A DNA stretch of 64,000 bases from positions 11,592,587-11,656,586 of the forward strand of contig NC_071333.1 in assembly GCF_010183535.1 (NCBI RefSeq). Reading direction: 5' to 3'. The stretch is from Caenorhabditis remanei. Its lineage: Eukaryota; Nematoda; Chromadorea; Rhabditida; Rhabditidae. Below, piece after piece: positions 37,660-51,328 of this stretch. The position numbers and the translations under genes were made by a program. The notes under the pieces were generated by a model. That model saw only the letters and a list, made by a program, of their open reading frames with translations, was not told the DNA's origin and did no database searches. Every line of letters begins with the position of its first letter. Within the stretch, counting starts at the first letter, position 1.

Positions 37660-39252
37660 TTAGAAGATTTGTGGCTTGTCCACCATATTCTCGATGAGCA
37701 CAGCCCACAATCCACCGGTAAGAAGGCCAACCATAAGAGTGCAAACAGAGAGTTGAGCAGCGAATCGGGAGTAGTGGGACGGAACAACACTGAAAATATA
37801 GAGATTACTTGAATAAGATAAAAAAGAAAATTTGTAACTTACTTTGGAGTGTATCCCATAGCCAATGCGCTCAGGTAACCGTGAGAGAAAGACATGAGAA
37901 TTCCAGCAACAACAAAAATGTCGGTGCTGTCGAAAAGAACTGGGTAGGCACGGGTCTCGACACGATAGTTGCAGAAGAAGAAGACCGGGATAAAGAATGC
38001 ACGAGCGACGATTGCCACGAAGAGGTATCTTGGAGTAGGCTAAAAACAGATAAATCAATCTGAGAACTGAAATCAATTATTTGTACCCAGTGAATCTTAG
38101 AGGCGACAATGGATCCGATAGTGGCGAACAAGTTGAAGACAAGGAAACTGGTCAGCAACGTGTAGATTTCGTCGTTTTCAGAGATAATCTTATCCAAGAA
38201 GCCGTACTTTCCGCGAGTGATTACGGTCATCATGACCGGAAAAATTGTAAGAGTGACAGCAAAGCAGAACCACACGTTGAACAGTTGTCCAAAGCACTGA
38301 AATGAACATAATGTTTTAAAGAAGATCTGAATTCAAATTTCTAACATTTCTGAATGTCATCCAGAGAATCGACGGTGAAGGTTTGTCAGTTTCAGCTTTC
38401 TCGCGGACTTGCATTCCCTTCTGATGATAGTAGTGGTAGAAGTCTTGTTTCGTGATGAAGTAAAGAGCAATGGCACAGACGAGAAGGATGCCCAACGAGA
38501 TACTGAAGTAGACGATTGCGACGAGTCTTGGCATATCGTTCAAAACTGAAAGAGAGCATGTTACACGAGAAATTTCCACGAGAAACGTACAATAGGTGAC
38601 TCCGATCTTAACGAATGTGATGAGAAGTCCACAGATGTTATTACCAATGAGCAACGCTCCAATGTAGGTATGTGGGAAGTCGGCGAACACTCCATAGACT
38701 GAGTTTTCATACAAGCCGTTACTGAAGTTAATCGAGGTGGCGATTCCAAGAGTGATCCAAAAGAACGGTTTCATCCATTCCAATGTCGGTTCGAGAAGAA
38801 CTACAAGAATCAAAATGACTGAGAGGTTGAAGATGTTAAAGCAAACTGGAACGAAGACACGGTAGATCAGGGGTCCGCTGAAATGAATTATCCCTCAAGA
38901 AATATTATTATAGACACTTTACTTACGCAAGGATAAGAAATAGGTTGAACACATTGATGGTGGCGTTTGGAAGTTGCGATGCAATGGTCAACGATCCCAT
39001 GAACTCCTTGGAATACCATGTCTCCTCGCCGTTCTGCTTGAACCAGTAGTTGACGTAGTACTGAAAATAGTATATTTAATGTATACATTTTTTCATTTTT
39101 CTTACCTCTGGAGATATTGTGATGAACATGTTCCACGGAAGAAGGACTCCGAATCCGACAAGAACAACGAGCCAGTAGACGATGTTAAGTTTGTCCTCTG
39201 GAGCTTTGTCCTGCTCAACAACGTAGGTGTTTGAATGACTGCTTACAGCCAT
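37660..39252 (-). CDS. Equilibrative nucleoside transporter (SLC29/ENT family)
   Basis: Seven exons (39252-39106, 39060-38927, 38877-38591, 38545-38346, 38296-38087, 38039-37843, 37789-37660) give 434 aa with consistent phases. The ATG follows a TTTCAG acceptor by only 5 nt, consistent with trans-splicing. Span 1 contains GVLLPWNMFIT, the ENT signature. About eleven hydrophobic spans follow, with the typical large extracellular loop after span 1 (YYVNYWFKQNGEETWYSKEF). A hydrophilic cytosolic loop sits mid-protein (YHQKGMQVREKAETDKPSPS). The second half has FNLFATIGSIVASKIHWP and FFIPVFFFCNYRV, as in other ENTs. The family moves nucleosides across the plasma membrane down their gradient. It is probably one of the C. 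elegans ent-1/ent-2-like genes, but I cannot choose between them. Confidence 0.9.
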
Positions 39253-39896
39253 TTTTCTGAAATTGAAAAAAAAGGAATACGTAGCATTACAGCAAGAAAA
39301 CTCAAAAAGGACTGCTAGCATAACAACTGGCAAAGGAAGAAAGAAATTGAAGAAAAATGAAAGGTAGAATGAGTCTGGAGTACGAATGAACACTGGCCGT
39401 CCTCGGACCACACTGCGTACAATTTTGCGCGGAATACATGGTGGTCAAAACAGTATTCTCGATAGAGCGCACCTCCAAAATTGGTGTCGGGACACCGATC
39501 ACCATATGACGGGTGTCGGCGATGTGAGTCGGCGGATTGTCCGTGGTGCACAAAAAATGAGCCATGGCTGCACAGATTAGAACAGATTTCGAAGATTGAA
39601 GCCCTGTTGATAAAGATTTAAAAAGTATATGCGATTAGTGAGAATGCCATGCATAAAAAACGACTACACAGATGGTGTTTAATTTGGAATTTTTCGAGAC
39701 TGTGAGCCATACAATTTTAATTCTTTCATGGAGGGCTTCGGACGATTTTCAAATGTTTTCAATTCGAAATTCTTTGTTGAATGGTTTCCGGATTAGAACT
39801 GATGTTCTGTGGAAAAAAGTTATTTGCGGATAAAAAACCTTATACAATAGAAATGTTTTTTTCAAAGATTGAGTTATAAAAAAGACTGATGTACTT
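39253..39896. promoter_or_regulatory. Upstream region of the nucleoside transporter gene
   Basis: Noncoding. Positions about 39385-39560 are relatively G+C-rich with several CpG and GTCGG/GTGTCGG words. They lie just upstream of the transporter start on the minus strand, so this is the likely promoter. No named factor site was recognised. Confidence 0.35.
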
Positions 39897-40248
39897 ACAA
39901 GGGAAGTCTTTAGAGGCGCGGCTTTCAAACGATCTATAAATTAACACATAGGTATTTTTGACTACGTAGAGTTCATTTCTGAAATCTCAACCTGTTAAAA
40001 GTGTCTGCGAGCCGAGTTATAAGCTCTCAAACATCTCATATGGTTATGCTGCTTGGTAGCGTATATGCGGCCGATTTGGAATTCCATGTGAACAGGATCA
40101 ACCATATTAAAAGTTTGAGAGCTCATAACTTGGCTCGGAGACACATTTCACAAGTTTTGACTTTAGAAATGAACTTTACGCAGTCGAAAGTACCTATGAC
40201 CAAACTAATAAGTCGTTTGAAAGCCGCGTCTCCAAAAACTTCCCTTGT
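39897..40248. repeat. Foldback element, 352 bp, with terminal ACAAGGGAAGT
   Basis: The left arm (39897 to about 40055) is the inverse complement, with scattered differences, of the right arm (about 40100 to 40248). Both ends carry ACAAGGGAAGT/ACTTCCCTTGT, and inner arms share GCGGCTTTCAAACGA and GAGCTCTCAAAC-like words. It has no ORF, so it is a MITE-like non-autonomous element. Flanks are TT on the left and TA on the right, so a target duplication is unclear. Confidence 0.82.
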
Positions 40249-42213
40249 TAGATGATTTCATTTGAGCCTTTCCATCCCACTGAACGTTTGAAAACGACGC
40301 CTCCTACGCTTTCACTATTGATGGCACTATATCTAATGTTTCCCTGCTTTTTGCAGAAAGTTATGTATCTAACAAATGTACCAACAACATTAGATCGTCA
40401 AAATAAGATCCAAATGAAATCCCTCAATCGTTTTGTTTCCGTGTGTAATTCATTAAAATCTATCGGATCCACTTGTTCACACGAAGCAAAGGCGAGTTGA
40501 TAACAGATAGAGATGCAATGACAAATGTGATGTCTTCTCTATGTAATTGGTTGAAGGCTCATTTGTCACCCATCATTTACTTTGTGGTCGGGTGCCGATT
40601 CGACATAACTGCTCATTGCGATGTGCTTGTCATCCGGAAAACATTCAAAAACACCATACGCTTTCTTCACATCACCACCTCCTCTTTTCACCGGAACGAA
40701 CACATTTTTTGCGGTTCGCTTATGAGGTCTCCCGATGACACTGAGTTGTCTGTTTGGACCTACAAATCATTGGATATTGAGTCGCCAACATGTTTTAAAT
40801 GAGGCAATTGGCAAGTATTTGATTGTACCACAACAGCCGCCTCTCGAAATCGGTTCGATGTAATTTGCCAATACCACAAGAAAACATGACAAGATGGAAT
40901 GACAGGGTCTTTGATGCTTGATGGATCACACCAACGTACTGATTTCATTTGGATCTTCTTCATTAATTGAAAATCAATCCGTTTTCAAATTCCTCTTTCT
41001 TCTAATTTTCGACTCGATATTGTTTTTTCTTCAAATAAAACTTAACCAATTTAAAAATAAAACGGATTTGGAGCAGCTGTTGCTAGAGTTGTTAAAATAA
41101 AAAACCCCAACCTTCCCAAAGTCGTTTATTCAAATGTTGAAGCGACGAAAAAAACATCCGGCGGTAGATATTTGAATTTTTATGAGATATCATATCTATC
41201 TGAATAATGTGACCCATTCTTCACTTTGATGTGAGCCGAGATTCAGAACGACCGAATGATCATATTGAATTGGGCGAGAAGTTTGAAAATTGCTTTTTAT
41301 TTAGTTGTAACCTATCACTAAAAAAAATCAAATTGTGAAAAACTGGAACGTTTGATTTATAGGAAACTGTTCTATTATGTATAAAAGCGTCCTTTAAAAC
41401 ACAAAATTCAGATTTCCAAAGGTGTCAAGAGCGCTTTTGAAATTCAACCGATATTAATTTACTTAAAAACGTTTTCACCCCAGACAACTATTAATCAACA
41501 TTTTCATGATTTCAGAAATTCACTAATGACTTCTACACAAGAAAATTACATCATCATTTCATTATCCGTTTAGTATTAGTATTTTTCGAGAAACAAGATG
41601 AATTGCGTAGTAAGTTCTATTGTTGGGATAAGTGTATTTCCTTTTACATCTCATCAACCCGCCTTTTCAATTGAAATCTGGCACATATTATGCACAATAA
41701 CTAATAATACCACTAATTGAAGTGAATATGTCTCGATTACTCTTGAGAAGTACTTCTAAGCTTTACCGCCTTTTCATTTTATATAAGTGATTCGTTCAGC
41801 TGTCCCTCCTTCTTTCACAGCTTGAAACAAAATGATGATGACGAGTCGAGTGTTGAAATGCACATGATTTAATTACCGAGCATGCGGTCGCATCATGGAG
41901 CATCGGGTTTCAGGGTCAATTCTGTTTCCAATCATACTCATTTCATGATCCAAAGAGTGAATTTATTGTATTTGGAGACATTTCAAATCGATCATGCGAC
42001 AATATATTTTGAGTTAAAGGGAGGGGATAAAAAGAGAGCAAATGAAAAAGATATGTGGATTCAATTACAGAGAAACCGGAGTCTACTCACTAGAATGAAT
42101 GTTTTGAAAACTATTAGAAGTCAAGTGCGGCTTGTTTCAAGCTCGTTATGAATGGAATATAAGGGTAGAGTCATAACTCTGAACCCGTACTAGATATTAT
42201 TGAAATAGAGTTA
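40249..42213. other. Noncoding interval
   Basis: AT-rich DNA between the foldback element and the 3' end of the homeobox gene. Short ORFs show no family resemblance. I see nothing else in it. Confidence 0.5.
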
Positions 42214-42916
<703 letters not shown>

Positions 42917-45225
42917 TTCTGTCAAGATAGGAAAGATGAATGAAAGTGCTGCATTAGCAAAAACGAGTGACGAACGACGGGTGAGACCTTGAACTCTAAT
43001 TTTGGAGAAAGCCTTCTGACGGGCTAACCGACAAAAAGAAATGAAGAGGGAGAAGAATAGCGGAAGGAATGTTTGTTATAAGTTTTCAGAATTAAGAGTA
43101 AAAATAACTCTTTTTGAAATGAACCAGTCGAGGTCACTTTTCATTTATTCAGCTGGTGAACGTTTAGGTTAAAAACATGTGATGTTGAAAGTATAAGTTT
43201 TTAAAAAGTTATCGAAATGGACAAGAAGATACTTAATGAGATCTAGAAACACTTTGCGACAGTTTTGAGGCAGAATCAATCTTTTCCATTCTTTAATGTC
43301 ATATTGTAGATATGAAAATTAGTTATCAAAATGGAATTCAAAGTTGACACAACGTTTGAATTATAAGGTGCAAAAAACGAAAGCGGAGATTGATGAGATA
43401 AACTCCTAGGATCCTATCGGATCGCTTTTAAAATCAAACTGACAGCAGATGGGTGGAGTCGGTGGGTAGCTTTGATTGGGCGACGAAATGTGCGGCCTGG
43501 GCGACTGCCAGGGACCCCATTCTTCGCCTCGTTGCTCATCTCATTTACAATCTTCCAAACAACACTTGCGTAATAATTGCTAACTATATAAAACATGTCA
43601 CGCCTCCATTTCTCTACTCATCTTCTAACGGGCTCTTCAGCTTCTTGCGCCGGTTTATTCATTATGGAATGCTGGCGCACCAGATAATGAGATGACCCAT
43701 TGCCTTTACAACTCACAGTGTCTTATTGTTATTGGTCTAGTCACCGCATCAGTTACCATTGTTTCAAAAGTACAGAAGTATGCCGCCTACCGGAGCTTCT
43801 TTTTATTTGTTACCAGTGATGGAGAATACTAACATGAAAAAAAGGAACAATATAAAAAGATAGTCAAATAAATGCAACAGGGCTTTTTGCATATTACGAT
43901 TTAGTGGCTGAGGGAGGGGGAGGAAAAGAAGAATTCTACAGTAGACATTTTTAATAGAGGAATGATGAAGCTTTTATTATTATTTTTTATTGCAAACGGT
44001 ATGAACAATATGAAAACGGAAGAAGAAGAACAAGACCACTAGTGGGATAGGACAAAGTTTCAGATTATTGAGTCACAAAACTGAAATTTTAAAAAAGAAG
44101 GCGGGGCCAGACACCTTTTCTCACAATCATCATATGACCAATTTATGAAATTTTATTATTTTTGGCATAAGTTCAAATTATCAATGCAAATAATTGAGAA
44201 CATTATCTTGACACTGAAGGTTCATTACTCAGATGTTCAGAATTTGTTTTTTTAAATGGCCTAAATAATGTATTAATAAAAAGTATAACTTCAAGAAACG
44301 GAATTTCTAGATGTTCTATTTTTAGATATGCTATGGTCTGATAATCTTTCATGCTGAAATTAAAATTCTCATCACTCCAACGATTTCGCAAATTGCGAAC
44401 TTTGTTCATATCACTGTCTGAGGTTCTTTATTGATACGCGGAAATCAGTGTTACTTAATTCGCTTTAGATTATGAGACAATGATTTTTTATCAGCCAGTA
44501 ATCTATCAATTCACAAGACAGATGTTTCAAAATGCCAGAACAAATACGTTAAGTTTCGAGAAGAATTTGAGAGATTTCTCTATAGTTCACAGGTTGAAAA
44601 TTAAAATTAAACATTTTCGAGAAGTTAGATCAAAATGAAAAATTCAGACTGATTTGGCTGCCAGGAATATGTTCACTGAGCTTTTCCGACCATGTGATAC
44701 AATAATGGCAGGAATTTACAAACAAACAGCGTCTAATTGCGCTGTTTTCCACAGGTGGCGTGAGAAAAGTGAAAGAGAAACGAAAATATAAAAAAAAAAC
44801 TTCATGAAACTAAAATAAGTAAAATACATTTGGTATATGGAGAATACATATGATAAGTTGCGGTGAAGGGGATACAGATACGTTTTGTGAGGTGGGTCAG
44901 AGAGGACAAAAGACAGTGTTGATCAGTGGGAAAAGTTCAAGATAGGGAGAGTATTTATAAAGACCTTGGGAGGGTATAATTGAAATCATGTACATTTTTG
45001 TATTCTATACTACAAAGGTTGTTGGTCAGAGGTGACGGCGGACTGGAGTTTTTTTTGAAAAATTGAAAATGGATTCTGACGAAGGCACATTAATACACAT
45101 AAAATGAATGACTGGTGGAAGAAGGTTTGGCTTTCAACTATTAATTCTCGTGAGATTTAAACAGACATAAAAGTACATAAGACTAGCTAATCAAAGAGGG
45201 AACCGATGGGACCGTGACTGAAAAA
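42917..45225. other. Noncoding interval upstream of ceh-1
   Basis: Positions about 43440-43530 are unusually G+C-rich for the region (contain CAGATGGGTGGAGTCGGTGGG and GGGCGACTGCCAGGGACCCC) and lie about 550 bp upstream of the ceh-1 start. This is the likely promoter or enhancer. The rest, to the 3' end of the receptor gene, is AT-rich with no visible gene. Confidence 0.45.
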
Positions 45226-48163
45226 TCAGACAGGAAAGTCAGTAAGATCGCTGAAGAAGAAATCATTCTTGAAGATGTTGAATGTCTTGGACACCTGACT
45301 ATCCTCCCTCTTCCGTTCAGTGATCTCCTGTAAACATATATTATCCAAATAATTCAAGAATCGTTTCGAAAAACTCACATCAACAGCTGAAGCGATACTG
45401 CTTAGCCTTGTTATTCTACCAGCGTAGTTTGGATTATTGTTATCGTACTGCTCCGCATAATATGTATGAAGATCTTCAGCAAGCCTTAATTCCACCTTCT
45501 CAGACATGTCTCGTGTCGCATCAGTGATTCCTGGTAGATCTAGAAAGTAAATGGTTTTTCCCGTGAATCCCCGAGAGTATTAAGTATTTCTTACTTGACA
45601 CACTCCACATAATACTCATCATCATATACATTAGTTCGTATTCAGTTGGTTGCAACTTTTTGAATGGGTTGATGAAAATCAATCGGAATTTGTCCATACT
45701 TCCTTTGAGGAAACTGAAAATTTCGCAATTTGTTTGATCTCTTGAACAAGGATTAGACTCACTTCTTCACTTGCGTTGCATCCATATCACTAATATTTTC
45801 AAGCTTAACCACGGATATTCCAAAGTTGATAATCTGGCCATTCAATGTAAGTCCTCTCTCATCACTGAGATTATATCCAAGGCGTTGGCATGTTGCGAAG
45901 CACCGATCTAATTCATAGAATCTCGTCCAGAAGTGCTTGAAGATAATCCACTTTTGATCCTTTGGCAGTTGCGCGAAGACTCTTATAGACATGCAAAATC
46001 GTGCGATGTGCTCGATTTCGATGTAGTGGTTTCGCATGAAGTTTTCCATATCAAGAGGCACGTTTTCAATCATCTGAAAGAAGGATTTATCAAGAAATTT
46101 CATGTTTTTTGAAATATTCGTAGGCCATTTATTGTTTAATAGATCAAATGTTCAACGACACAACAGCGCACACCGCTCCTAATGATACCTTCCACCTGCT
46201 TATCGATTTTAGAAGGAGCTGAAAAAGGCTAAGATACCAACCACCAACAAACCTTGTCTTGGTCCGGCCATTGCTTGTTGTGTTCTCGATAAGCAAGCAA
46301 TGCTTGTTGGCACAATGTGAGCGGAATATCCGGCAACTGGCAAAATGTTTCTGGCGGCTGAAAAAAACTGATTAAATTAGAAAAACTAAGTGAAACAATA
46401 CCTGGCCGAACATGTTGTCGATGGTTGGCGTCAAAACATTTTGAACATTAACATGAAGATCTTGTGTAGCTTGTTGTGCTGCCATGGCAAACATCTGATT
46501 CTGATTTCCGGCTTCATTATTGTATTCTTGAGGCATGTTATTGTAGTGTGATGACGATGGCATCGATGTGGTATTTTGTTCGTCGCTACTCAATAGATCA
46601 GAGTACTGGTAATCAAATTGCTGTTGGGGGATGTGTTGCTGGTGCTGTTGCATGTGTTGCTGAGGAGCTGGCATAACTGCTCTACCCACCTGAAAACAAG
46701 AAAATAAAATTAGAAAAAATATTTGATTTCAATGAAATCTAAAGTGTGTCTTGAAGTTTTCAAAGTATGGTATGTGACCAATTTGATAAGAGAGTTGAAC
46801 TCATAAACCTTCTCCCTTTCCCCCCTCAACTCACAACAGAAGTCAGAGGCTGGCGCTCTGTAATAGCAAAGTATATTCGCAAGTTTCGTTTGTTGTATAC
46901 CAGAAACATTGCGTTGTAGAATGAATTCAGAATTCGTAAAGATTAGGACAGCAGATGCTTCTGGGCGTTTCGTTGAGTTACCCGAGCACTGCGCGTCTAG
47001 AAGTTGCTATGGTAATCAGAGTTCAATCGAAGCGTAAAATTATGACGCTAGTGAGGCGCCTCCTGTTTCCGTAAGATTGGACTTTATGCGAGCAAGAGCC
47101 GAATAAGAAATGAAATGGCAGATGAATAAATGATGGGGGCTGAGACTGGTGCTTCTATGTGCATTACATAAGATTTTATAAAACCGCCCAAGATATAGAG
47201 ATGATCTATGTAAGATGGCGCAGACAATCCGCAACAGATTAGTGCTCCCTTTTTCGAAACGATGCATCAATTGGATTAAATGACTCATCTCAACTTTGGT
47301 CAATGCTTTGAACTATTGACAGACATCATTATGATCTCGAGCGCAAATATCAAACCAGAACTCAAAGAAACCACAAACCTCTTCAATAACAGTTCTGTGA
47401 AATGAAAAGTTGGGTTGATGCAAATCTCCATTTGGTTGGTAGGCTTCCGAAGAAACTTCTTGTACAAAGGTGCCGTTGCCCATAAGTAGCGGCGGAGGGT
47501 CCGGATTTTGAATCTGTTTGTCAAAACTCGGCGGCCGATATGTAAATGACTCGAGGGAGGAGTGCGGAGAAGAGTGTTCAATGCTATCAGTCTCATTGCC
47601 AGATGAATCCTTTTCCGCTTCTGATTTATTTTGCACCACTGAAACAGGGGATGTGAGATCTGCAATTGTGTGGGAATTGGATTTGGGGGATAGGAAGCAT
47701 GCTGTGGTGGTTTGGTGAACCCGAGTTATTACTCGAGTACCTACTCATGCTATTTTTAGGTTACAAATGTTGTCAAGAGTATTAGGGTCAAAGAACTTAA
47801 GTGAACACTTACTGTCTTTTCGCATCCCCACTCGCACACATTTTTCATATCGACAACATCTGCAGGAATATCTTTTGTCTGAAAATGAAAATAATAATTT
47901 GAATCGTCATCATTTCCGGTGTCATATTTCAAATATTTGATCGGTCATCTCAAACCTAGACGATTGCGAAATAGACCGATGCCAAACTCAAACAGAAATT
48001 GAAATTAACACTTACTAAACGATACTTCACATTTCCGATCGAACCTGCATTTGTACCTAAGATTCATTGTAAGGGTCCTCCGAAAAAATGCAGCACATGC
48101 CCTACAACATCGTATCCCAAAATGTTGTCCGTGTGCATCGGTTTCACACACCAAGCACGACAT
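45226..48163 (-). CDS. Nuclear hormone receptor with Q-rich linker (supplementary nematode type)
   Basis: Exons: 48163-48016, 47878-47813, 47638-47379, 46689-46402, 46357-46253, a short exon within about 46218-46150, 46073-45763, 45713-45595, 45539-45379 and 45327-45226; about 530 aa. The DNA-binding domain starts at residue 3. First zinc finger cysteines are C3, C6, C20 and C23, followed by the P-box region CRACAAFFRR. The second finger (KCRFDRKC, then YSCRCCRYEKC) ends at GMRKD. The linker is polar, then glutamine-rich (QQHMQQHQQHIPQQQ). The ligand-binding domain region carries NHYIEIEHIARFCMSIRVFAQLP and KDQKWIIFKHFWTRFYELDR, typical of the HNF4-derived nematode expansion. Two introns use GTTTGT donors. 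The join around 46150-46253 is unresolved because the apparent intron is only 34 nt. Which nhr number it is cannot be told. Confidence 0.8.
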
Positions 48164-51100
48164 GTTGCTCTTTCCAGTTGTTTCTAAAAACGATTAAAGT
48201 TTTAGAGTTGCAAAAAAGGTTGACATGGATATTTGACGGCATATTTAATTTATTATACACAAATTGCATTGGAAAAATTTGACATGGAATCAAAGTGTAC
48301 CACTAATGTCAAAATAAGAACATAGATCAAGATTTTGAAAATCTGGAAGCGATTTGTTCCTGGATGCTAGTTACCAAATCAAGCTAACTCATGATGCATC
48401 TATAAAATATATAAGCAATACAAAACAGAGCAATAACTACAAAAATTGTCCGCAAAACATCCTGAACAATTGTATTTAAGTCACAAAATTCTAGTAGTAT
48501 GACTTGTGAGTCAAAAATCAGGTCAATATAGAAAAGGAAACGACGTCAGCCACAAAAGCTCACAATGTTCGAAGAATGGACGAGACGACCATCTTTATGC
48601 GTATAACTTTTCTTATCACTGATTTTAAAATTACTAATCATACGATAAAATCAATTGGCAATGAAAAGAAATGCGTATTTTTTTTTCAAAATTTGACATC
48701 ATTATTTTTCTTTTCAAGTGTGTCACAGTTTTTCACAGTTTACAGTTCTTTGCAGGTCACAATCGTAAATATCTAATTGAGATCACATGGGTTGGGGTAG
48801 AAATAGGTTGTTCAAATTAATTCACTTCTTTAGACATTTTTTGGCAATAAAAGAAAATAATGATGGGCTGGTGAGGAAATTAGATTCTGAAGTTGTAGTT
48901 TTTGGAATTACTTTTTCTTTCGGATGTTACTGCGCCCAGGTTATTCAAGTCAATAGAAGTTTTGTTTTGATTCATTTAACAAAATATATTCCCTAAAGGG
49001 TTCAGTAAATTTTGAATTTTCATAAATTATTCGATTGAAGGTTGATCTATTGGGAATCGGAAGGGCGTTTACTAAGCTGGCGTAAAACGTACGGATTAAG
49101 GTCATTTCCGATATATGAGTCAGAAGATCACTTCCAATGGGCAATTCAAGTTGCACCAAGTTAGTCGAAAACGAATATGAAAGCACCTGTTTCGGAGTCA
49201 CTGCCATGGCGACGTGTCAAAGCAATTGAAGCTTTTCGTCCGGGAAGAAAAGAGAGGACAATGCAGTATTTTTGGGTGGTGACGGAAAGGGCAAACGCGC
49301 TTTCTAATATCCTGCTGAGGATGGGTGCAAGATATAAATGAATGCAAATGGGTCCAAAGAAAATATGACGCATGTTTTGCAAAGATTATCAATTCTAGTT
49401 TGATGCAAGATTTAGTTAGAAGCCAACATTTGGAAAAACTTTGAAGTTTATCCTACGAAAAAGTTATAGTTTTGAAAATTTTGTTCTGAAAAAAATAATT
49501 ATATAAAAAAGACATGTGTTCGCGAAATTTAGTTACGCGTAGACAAAAAACAACTGTTATGTCAGGCGAAAAGTTCACAATTTTCGATTTCCTAGGAAAC
49601 TGAACTCTGATGTGAGAACATTTTAGAAAATGATTATGATTTTTCAGATGATCCAAATAAAAAAAGGAAATGAGTGTGAGTAATATAGCATATTCATCTT
49701 CTAAGAGGGGAACGAACGCGTGGGATTCCCCAATGGAAGAGAGAAGAGGAATAGTGTGTTATAAATGATTATAGGTTTTCCTATTCTTGCGTATGTAGTC
49801 ATTTTCTGCAAGCTTAATTATATGTTACTGTGGAGACGTTCTTTTCAAAAATTTATGAAAATCGAAAACTAGGAAAAAATGCGTTTTGATAATGTTGCAT
49901 AGTTTGGAATGTAGTCAGATTAAAATTGAACTGTTTCTGATTTGAATAAAAATCATACTGCACCCATGAAAACACACCGGCTACAAACTCTATATACCAA
50001 TTGTAGAAAAAGAACAAAAATACATAATGATAGATCGGACAATGCACGACTGACTAGATTGGCGAATAATGTTTTGTGGACGATAAGCGAGAAACGCGAC
50101 AGTACCGTTTAGGTTTCTCTTATCGTGAAACTCATGGTGAATGGAACAAAAATCAATAGAGAAATCGGCGACAAATATGACGTGGGGTTGAAAAAGAGGA
50201 AAAAAGAAAGTACGAGAAAATACCCCCCGTGGAAAAAACCTATTGCGAAATTTCATCGTTTTTTTTTCTATCCAATTTCTCTCCCAACCATACTTCCATA
50301 CCAACAGGAGTAAAAGGGAGAGAGCGTAACGACCGAAATATTTCGGACGGACCGACAACCTATTTCCCTCTCTCTCTTTCCCTCTCGATCGTTTTTCTTC
50401 TTTTCTCATTGTCTCTCTACCTCTAATTCACTGTCCTTCTCCAAATTTTCCCGGTCTTTTCCATCCAGTGCTATGCCGACGCGCGAGATCGTAGACAGTG
50501 CGCATACAGCGATTTGGCAAATATTCAAGCGCTACACGTCCTTCGTTCCCTAGTTTCTCCTTCTCTCTATTCCCTGTTTGTTGATGACACAGAGATAGAG
50601 AGAGAGAGAATGAGTAGTGCAATTGTTCGGTTTTTCCTCGCTCAAGTTCGCCGAACAAGATAAAGAATCTTTTGGGGTTGACTTTCTTTCAAAGAGTAAA
50701 AAACCAAAAAATGGTAAGAGAGAAAAAAAGGAAAAACCGAAAAGAAATCGCTTTCCGAAAGTTTTTTTTTCGTCCAAGCCAATCTAAATGGTCCGATGAA
50801 AAGAGAGACACACGTCACGCGTGAGGAGAAAGAAAGAATTTTGCTTGTTTTTTTGGGAGACGCAGGGTCTTCAACAGAAAAAAAGAAGCGTCTCATCCTT
50901 TCGTCCTTTTGCACTATACTTTTTTCATTATGATGATTTTCGATCTCTAGTGGTGGTCTTAGCCACCAAGTACATTACATTCTAATCAAGTTTCTATTGT
51001 AATAAAAAGTTTTGCAGCAGCGAACAGAGAAAGAAACGAAAAGGGAAAAAGAAAGGTGAATAAGATCACTCTGCTCATTTTGTCGTCTCTTCCACAGTGC

Positions 51101-51328
51101 TAGACAGTCTAATCTTATCTTCGAGGGTCTCCTCCACATCATCAATATCCTTTTTTAAGTTATTGTAGTGAACGGAAACAAACCGGTTGTGGACAGGTAT
51201 TATCACACTTTTCGGAAAGAAACAAAAAACAGTTGGAGGGCATGATGAGATGAGATAGGATATCAATCGGATAGCAAGAGAATAAGATCAGTTCAAAACT
51301 AGCTGTGTAGTTTCATGTGAATGTCACC
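48164..51328. other. Noncoding interval with a promoter-like patch
   Basis: Mostly AT-rich. Positions about 50380-50600 hold CT-rich runs (TCTCTCTTTCCCTCTCGATC) followed by a CpG-rich patch (CCGACGCGCGAGATCG) that looks like a nematode promoter or first exon. It is 2.3 kb upstream of the receptor start codon, so it may be a distal promoter of that gene or an unrelated noncoding start. No coding exon was found beside it. Confidence 0.4.
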
